Below are positions 6,301 through 7,624 of a stretch of DNA of 7,624 bases, piece by piece. Source of the stretch: Xanthobacteraceae bacterium. GTDB taxonomy: Bacteria > Pseudomonadota > Alphaproteobacteria > Rhizobiales > Xanthobacteraceae. Within the stretch, counting starts at the first letter, position 1. Every line of letters begins with the position of its first letter. A program made the position numbers and the translations under genes. The notes beneath the pieces were generated by a model. That model searched no databases. It worked only from the letters and a program-made list of their open reading frames with translations, and was not told where the DNA came from. Location: the NCBI GenBank assembly GCA_030043175.1, contig JASHYD010000169.1, positions 1-7,624 on the forward strand, given 5' to 3'.

Positions 6301-6634
6301 CATGGACGGCATCCTGATGATCATCTACTACAATCAGGTCCATGCCTCCGGCATGACCGCTACCGACGCCATGTTCCACGCCGCTACCCAGCGGATGCGA
6401 CCAATGCTGATGACCGCAATGTCGGCCTGCATCGGCCTGTTCCCGGCGGCGATCTCCACCGCCATCGGCAGTCAGGTGCAGCGGCCGCTTGCGACCGTCG
6501 TGGTCGGCGGCCTGTTGATCGGACCGATCATGCTGCTGGTCGTGGTGCCGGCGTTGCGAATGATGTTCCTGCGTGAGAGCGGTCCGCAGGCAACGCATCA
6601 CGCCGGCTCCGAAGGCTTAGCGCCAGCCGAGTGA
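3392..6634 (+). CDS. RND efflux pump, inner-membrane permease subunit, CusA/CzcA (heavy-metal) family
   Basis: This 1080-residue proton-driven antiporter takes substrate from periplasm or inner membrane. The length fits the family (about 1040-1070). A GTG start follows GAGG at 6 bases. Helix 1 is at about 13-32, then the first porter domain (NVEAYPNPAPV, QMPGLSAEEMERYYTIPMEVGL). Helices 2-6 lie between about 348 and 532, helix 7 near 565-583, the second porter domain to about 900, and helices 8-12 between about 904 and 1055. Helix 4 carries GAVDFGIIVDSAVIMVEN, with the acidic pair Asp406 and Asp412. This is the heavy-metal RND signature for proton relay; CzcA has Gly where this protein has Ser413. 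FTMQGVEGQIFRPMA (about 494-508) and LGSEFLPHLEEGNLWIRV are further family landmarks. Helix 10 reads GVSVMDGILMIIYYN, with Asp where CzcA-type pumps, as recalled, have Asn. The metal, if it is one, cannot be read from these motifs. Confidence 0.95.
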   Translation: MLKGILTFGLTRRPIVLLGLFVFFGAGIFAFTRLNVEAYPNPAPVILEITAQMPGLSAEEMERYYTIPMEVGLYPTPGVASIRSTSFYGLSFVRVTFKYGIDFYFAYTQAGLSLQQNVSLPQNQVPQIQQSSLVGEIYRYQVVGPPHFGLTNLRTVQDWIVLRRLFSVPGVVQVNSWGGTTKQYNVDVDLHKLDAYSITIPQVISALNNANINVGGREIIVGQQSVNIRGVGLIDSGGADDLTKGYRTEDVENVALTQVNGVPVLLKDVAKVEVGYVPRLGIAGKDNDDDVALSIVVMNRTLHTNEVLPGIKAEVAKMNSDGTLPPGVKLVPYYDRASLVEVTTHTVLHNLIFGCLLVFFIQWIFLGDLRSAVVVAANIPFALAFAIIMLVVTGQDANLLSLGAVDFGIIVDSAVIMVENVFRNFQTSPERRQVALQELTEERWGEDPTRERPGAVSRWTDRLRLILVSGLQVDNAIFFSAAITVAAFVPLFTMQGVEGQIFRPMAQTYGYALCGALFATFTVTPALTSLLLPEHVREVETILVRVLRFIYEPILHWSLGHRKTMALIGVVFLGVVGLFGARLGSEFLPHLEEGNLWIRVQLPPSTGLDSGTPATRKLREVLMRHPEVLTTVTQHGRPDNGSDASPFSNVEIFAPLKPFDQWPAGLTKDKLIEQLNKEFADEVPGATFNFSQYIQDNIEEALSGVKGANSVKIIGPNLKVQEDIATQVAHEMQETRGITDLGIFHVLGQPNLNIKVDREKTARYGLNTGDVNTVVQAALGGTVATTLLEGDRQFNITVRVAEPYRNTLESVGDIKVGFTNAAGTNSYIPLRELATITLETGASYIYHETSQRYIPIKFSVRGRDLGGAVAEAQARIAKNVKLPTGYRLVWAGEFEDLQKAQERLEIIVPISLVLILVLLYGLFNSLRDSLLALAGIPFAVAGGIIALYVTDLDFSVSAAIGFVSLFGVSVMDGILMIIYYNQVHASGMTATDAMFHAATQRMRPMLMTAMSACIGLFPAAISTAIGSQVQRPLATVVVGGLLIGPIMLLVVVPALRMMFLRESGPQATHHAGSEGLAPAE

Positions 6635-6650
6635 TGGCCGCGCGGATGAC

Positions 6651-6656
6651 AAGGAG
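6651..6656 (+). promoter_or_regulatory. Ribosome binding site of the TonB-like gene
   Basis: AAGGAG lies 6 bases before the GTG at 6663 and identifies that codon as the start. Nearby ATGs at 6634 and 6646 are in other frames, and no in-frame ATG precedes it after the pump stop. The short 28-base gap supports co-transcription with the pump. Confidence 0.75.
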
Positions 6657-6662
6657 ACAGGC

Positions 6663-7624
6663 GTGACGCTGACCTTCCTCAACAGCGAGAACGTGATCGC
6701 CTTCCTCAAGAGCGAGAGGGCAGCTGATAGCCTGCGCTGGATCGCCGCGTTCATCGCCGTGGTTTTGACCTATGGTGTCGCCGCCTGGATGGTGCTGCGG
6801 CCGACGGGCTGGCAGTTCGACGTCAACGCTGCAATCGTCGAAATCAACCTTCGCGACCCGCCGCAGCCCTCCGCCACCGCACCGAGCGATCGTGCGTCGG
6901 ACCCGGCCGCTCCGTCAAATCTCACGGGTGACAACGCGCAAAGTGAGCTGGCTGGGTCTGCGGACACGGCTCCGCGCGCTCCCGGCGACTCTCCAGGCCG
7001 TGGCGATGGAAGCGAGGCGACCAAGGATGCCGTGGACGCCAAGGATCGCTCTCCGGATGCGGCGAAGACCGCGGCGTTGGACATGGCTGAGAATAGTGCG
7101 ATCACGCAACCGGATGCCACGTCTTCGACGCCACCGAGGACGCAAGCGCCGGCGGCCGACAGCGGCGGGGGCAGCAGGCCGACCACCGCGCCGCCTCAGG
7201 TCGTTACTCCAGGTACCAGCACCGCACGCGAGCCGATCGATACCAGCATCACGGTGAACCAGGGGAGGAGCCTGCTTCGCAGTGCCAAAGGGGGACCGCA
7301 GTCTAAGGGCCTACCGCTCCCTCAGTTGAAGCTTACGCTGCCCCTTGCGACTCTGAAGGAGCCCTTCTCGAAAAGGGCAAACCCCCTTGTCGGATTGACG
7401 TTACCGGCACCCGGATTGACGTTACCGACGCCCGGAGCGACGGCTGCCAATCAGGGCCGCGCCCAGGACCTTGCGCAGAGGCCTGCGATAGGTGGCGCTG
7501 GCGGGGTTACGCGCAATGCGATCGGCATCGCCATCGTACAGCGCACTGTCATACCGTACGCCGGCGCTCCCCTTAGCGTCCACCCGCTGCCCGGCGCGAT
7601 GTCGCCCGCTATGCACGCGTCCAT
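6663..7624 (+). CDS. TonB-like single-pass envelope protein, N-terminal part (open at window edge)
   Basis: The frame opens with GTG and runs 320 codons to the right edge with no stop. After a charged N-terminus there is one membrane helix (about 25-45, LRWIAAFIAVVLTYGVAAWMVL). Then comes AAIVEINLRDPPQPSATAP (56-74), close in style to the stretch after the helix in TonB proteins (hydrophobic V-x-I/L-D-L followed by prolines). Residues 66-200 are low complexity, rich in Ala, Pro, Ser, Thr and Asp, as in a rod or linker across the periplasm. LTLP occurs at 224-227, 245-248 and 252-255. The last visible part (GGVTRNAIGIAIVQRTVIPY, about 280-299) looks folded but I do not recognise it. The usual TonB C-terminal domain (YP motif) is not in view. 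TonB passes inner-membrane energy to outer-membrane receptors; whether this one does so or aids efflux is inference. An unrelated linker protein is possible. Confidence 0.6.
   Translation, partial: MTLTFLNSENVIAFLKSERAADSLRWIAAFIAVVLTYGVAAWMVLRPTGWQFDVNAAIVEINLRDPPQPSATAPSDRASDPAAPSNLTGDNAQSELAGSADTAPRAPGDSPGRGDGSEATKDAVDAKDRSPDAAKTAALDMAENSAITQPDATSSTPPRTQAPAADSGGGSRPTTAPPQVVTPGTSTAREPIDTSITVNQGRSLLRSAKGGPQSKGLPLPQLKLTLPLATLKEPFSKRANPLVGLTLPAPGLTLPTPGATAANQGRAQDLAQRPAIGGAGGVTRNAIGIAIVQRTVIPYAGAPLSVHPLPGAMSPAMHAS
7392..7433 (+). repeat. 21-base in-frame tandem duplication in the TonB-like gene
   Basis: Units at 7392-7412 and 7413-7433 agree at 19 of 21 bases and encode GLTLPAP and GLTLPTP. 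The high identity suggests a fairly recent duplication. A third LTLP occurs 20 residues earlier without obvious matching DNA around it. Confidence 0.85.

Noticed and set aside
3782..6601. Minus-strand open frames opposite the pump (4361-4912, 5018-5626, 5903-6601)
   Set aside because: They are His/Asp/Gln/Arg-rich shadows of the pump's codon pattern; no family features.
6634..6666. Mini frame ATG 6634 overlapping the pump stop
   Set aside because: Ten codons, no ribosome site and no features.
6770..7257. Open frames in other frames over the TonB-like gene
   Set aside because: Arg/Pro-rich shadows. The frame starting at GTG 6663 has the ribosome site, membrane helix and continuity to the edge.

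Overview
The window holds most of a tripartite RND efflux system of the heavy-metal (CusA/CzcA) type, split between two strands, plus the front half of a TonB-like envelope protein. Base composition is moderately GC-rich, start codons are mixed ATG/GTG, and the outer-membrane partner is a NodT-type lipoprotein. Together these suggest a Gram-negative proteobacterium, most likely an alphaproteobacterium of the Bradyrhizobium/Rhizobiales kind. That placement is inference; no rRNA or taxon marker is present.

Layout. From 1 to 1573 on the minus strand is an outer-membrane efflux lipoprotein whose last few codons lie beyond the left edge. From 1574 to 2050 is a 477-base divergent intergenic region. 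It contains a G-rich, quadruplex-like tract just before the lipoprotein start (about 1582-1606) and a three-unit tandem repeat (1653-2050). Each unit carries a TGTGA/TCACA inverted repeat, and units 2 and 3 also carry good promoter-like hexamers. From 2051 on the plus strand come the periplasmic adaptor (2051-3304), the inner-membrane RND pump (3392-6634) and an open-ended gene (6663 to the right edge). That last gene codes for a protein with one membrane helix and a long Ala/Pro/Ser/Thr/Asp-rich periplasmic stretch, resembling the front of TonB proteins.

How the parts work together. The pump takes substrate from the periplasm or inner membrane using the proton gradient. The adaptor bridges it to the outer-membrane channel, which opens to the outside. 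The three match in family type, so one assembled complex is likely although the channel gene is transcribed divergently. The TonB-like gene starts 28 bases after the pump stop with a strong ribosome binding site, so it is probably co-transcribed; its link to efflux is unknown. No regulator, metal chaperone or transposase is visible. The substrate cannot be fixed from sequence alone; a metal cation is the family default.

The least ordinary part is the divergent region. The promoter, leader and start-codon segment of the adaptor gene appears to exist in three tandem copies. In the two upstream copies the position of the start codon is an ATG followed one codon later by TGA.
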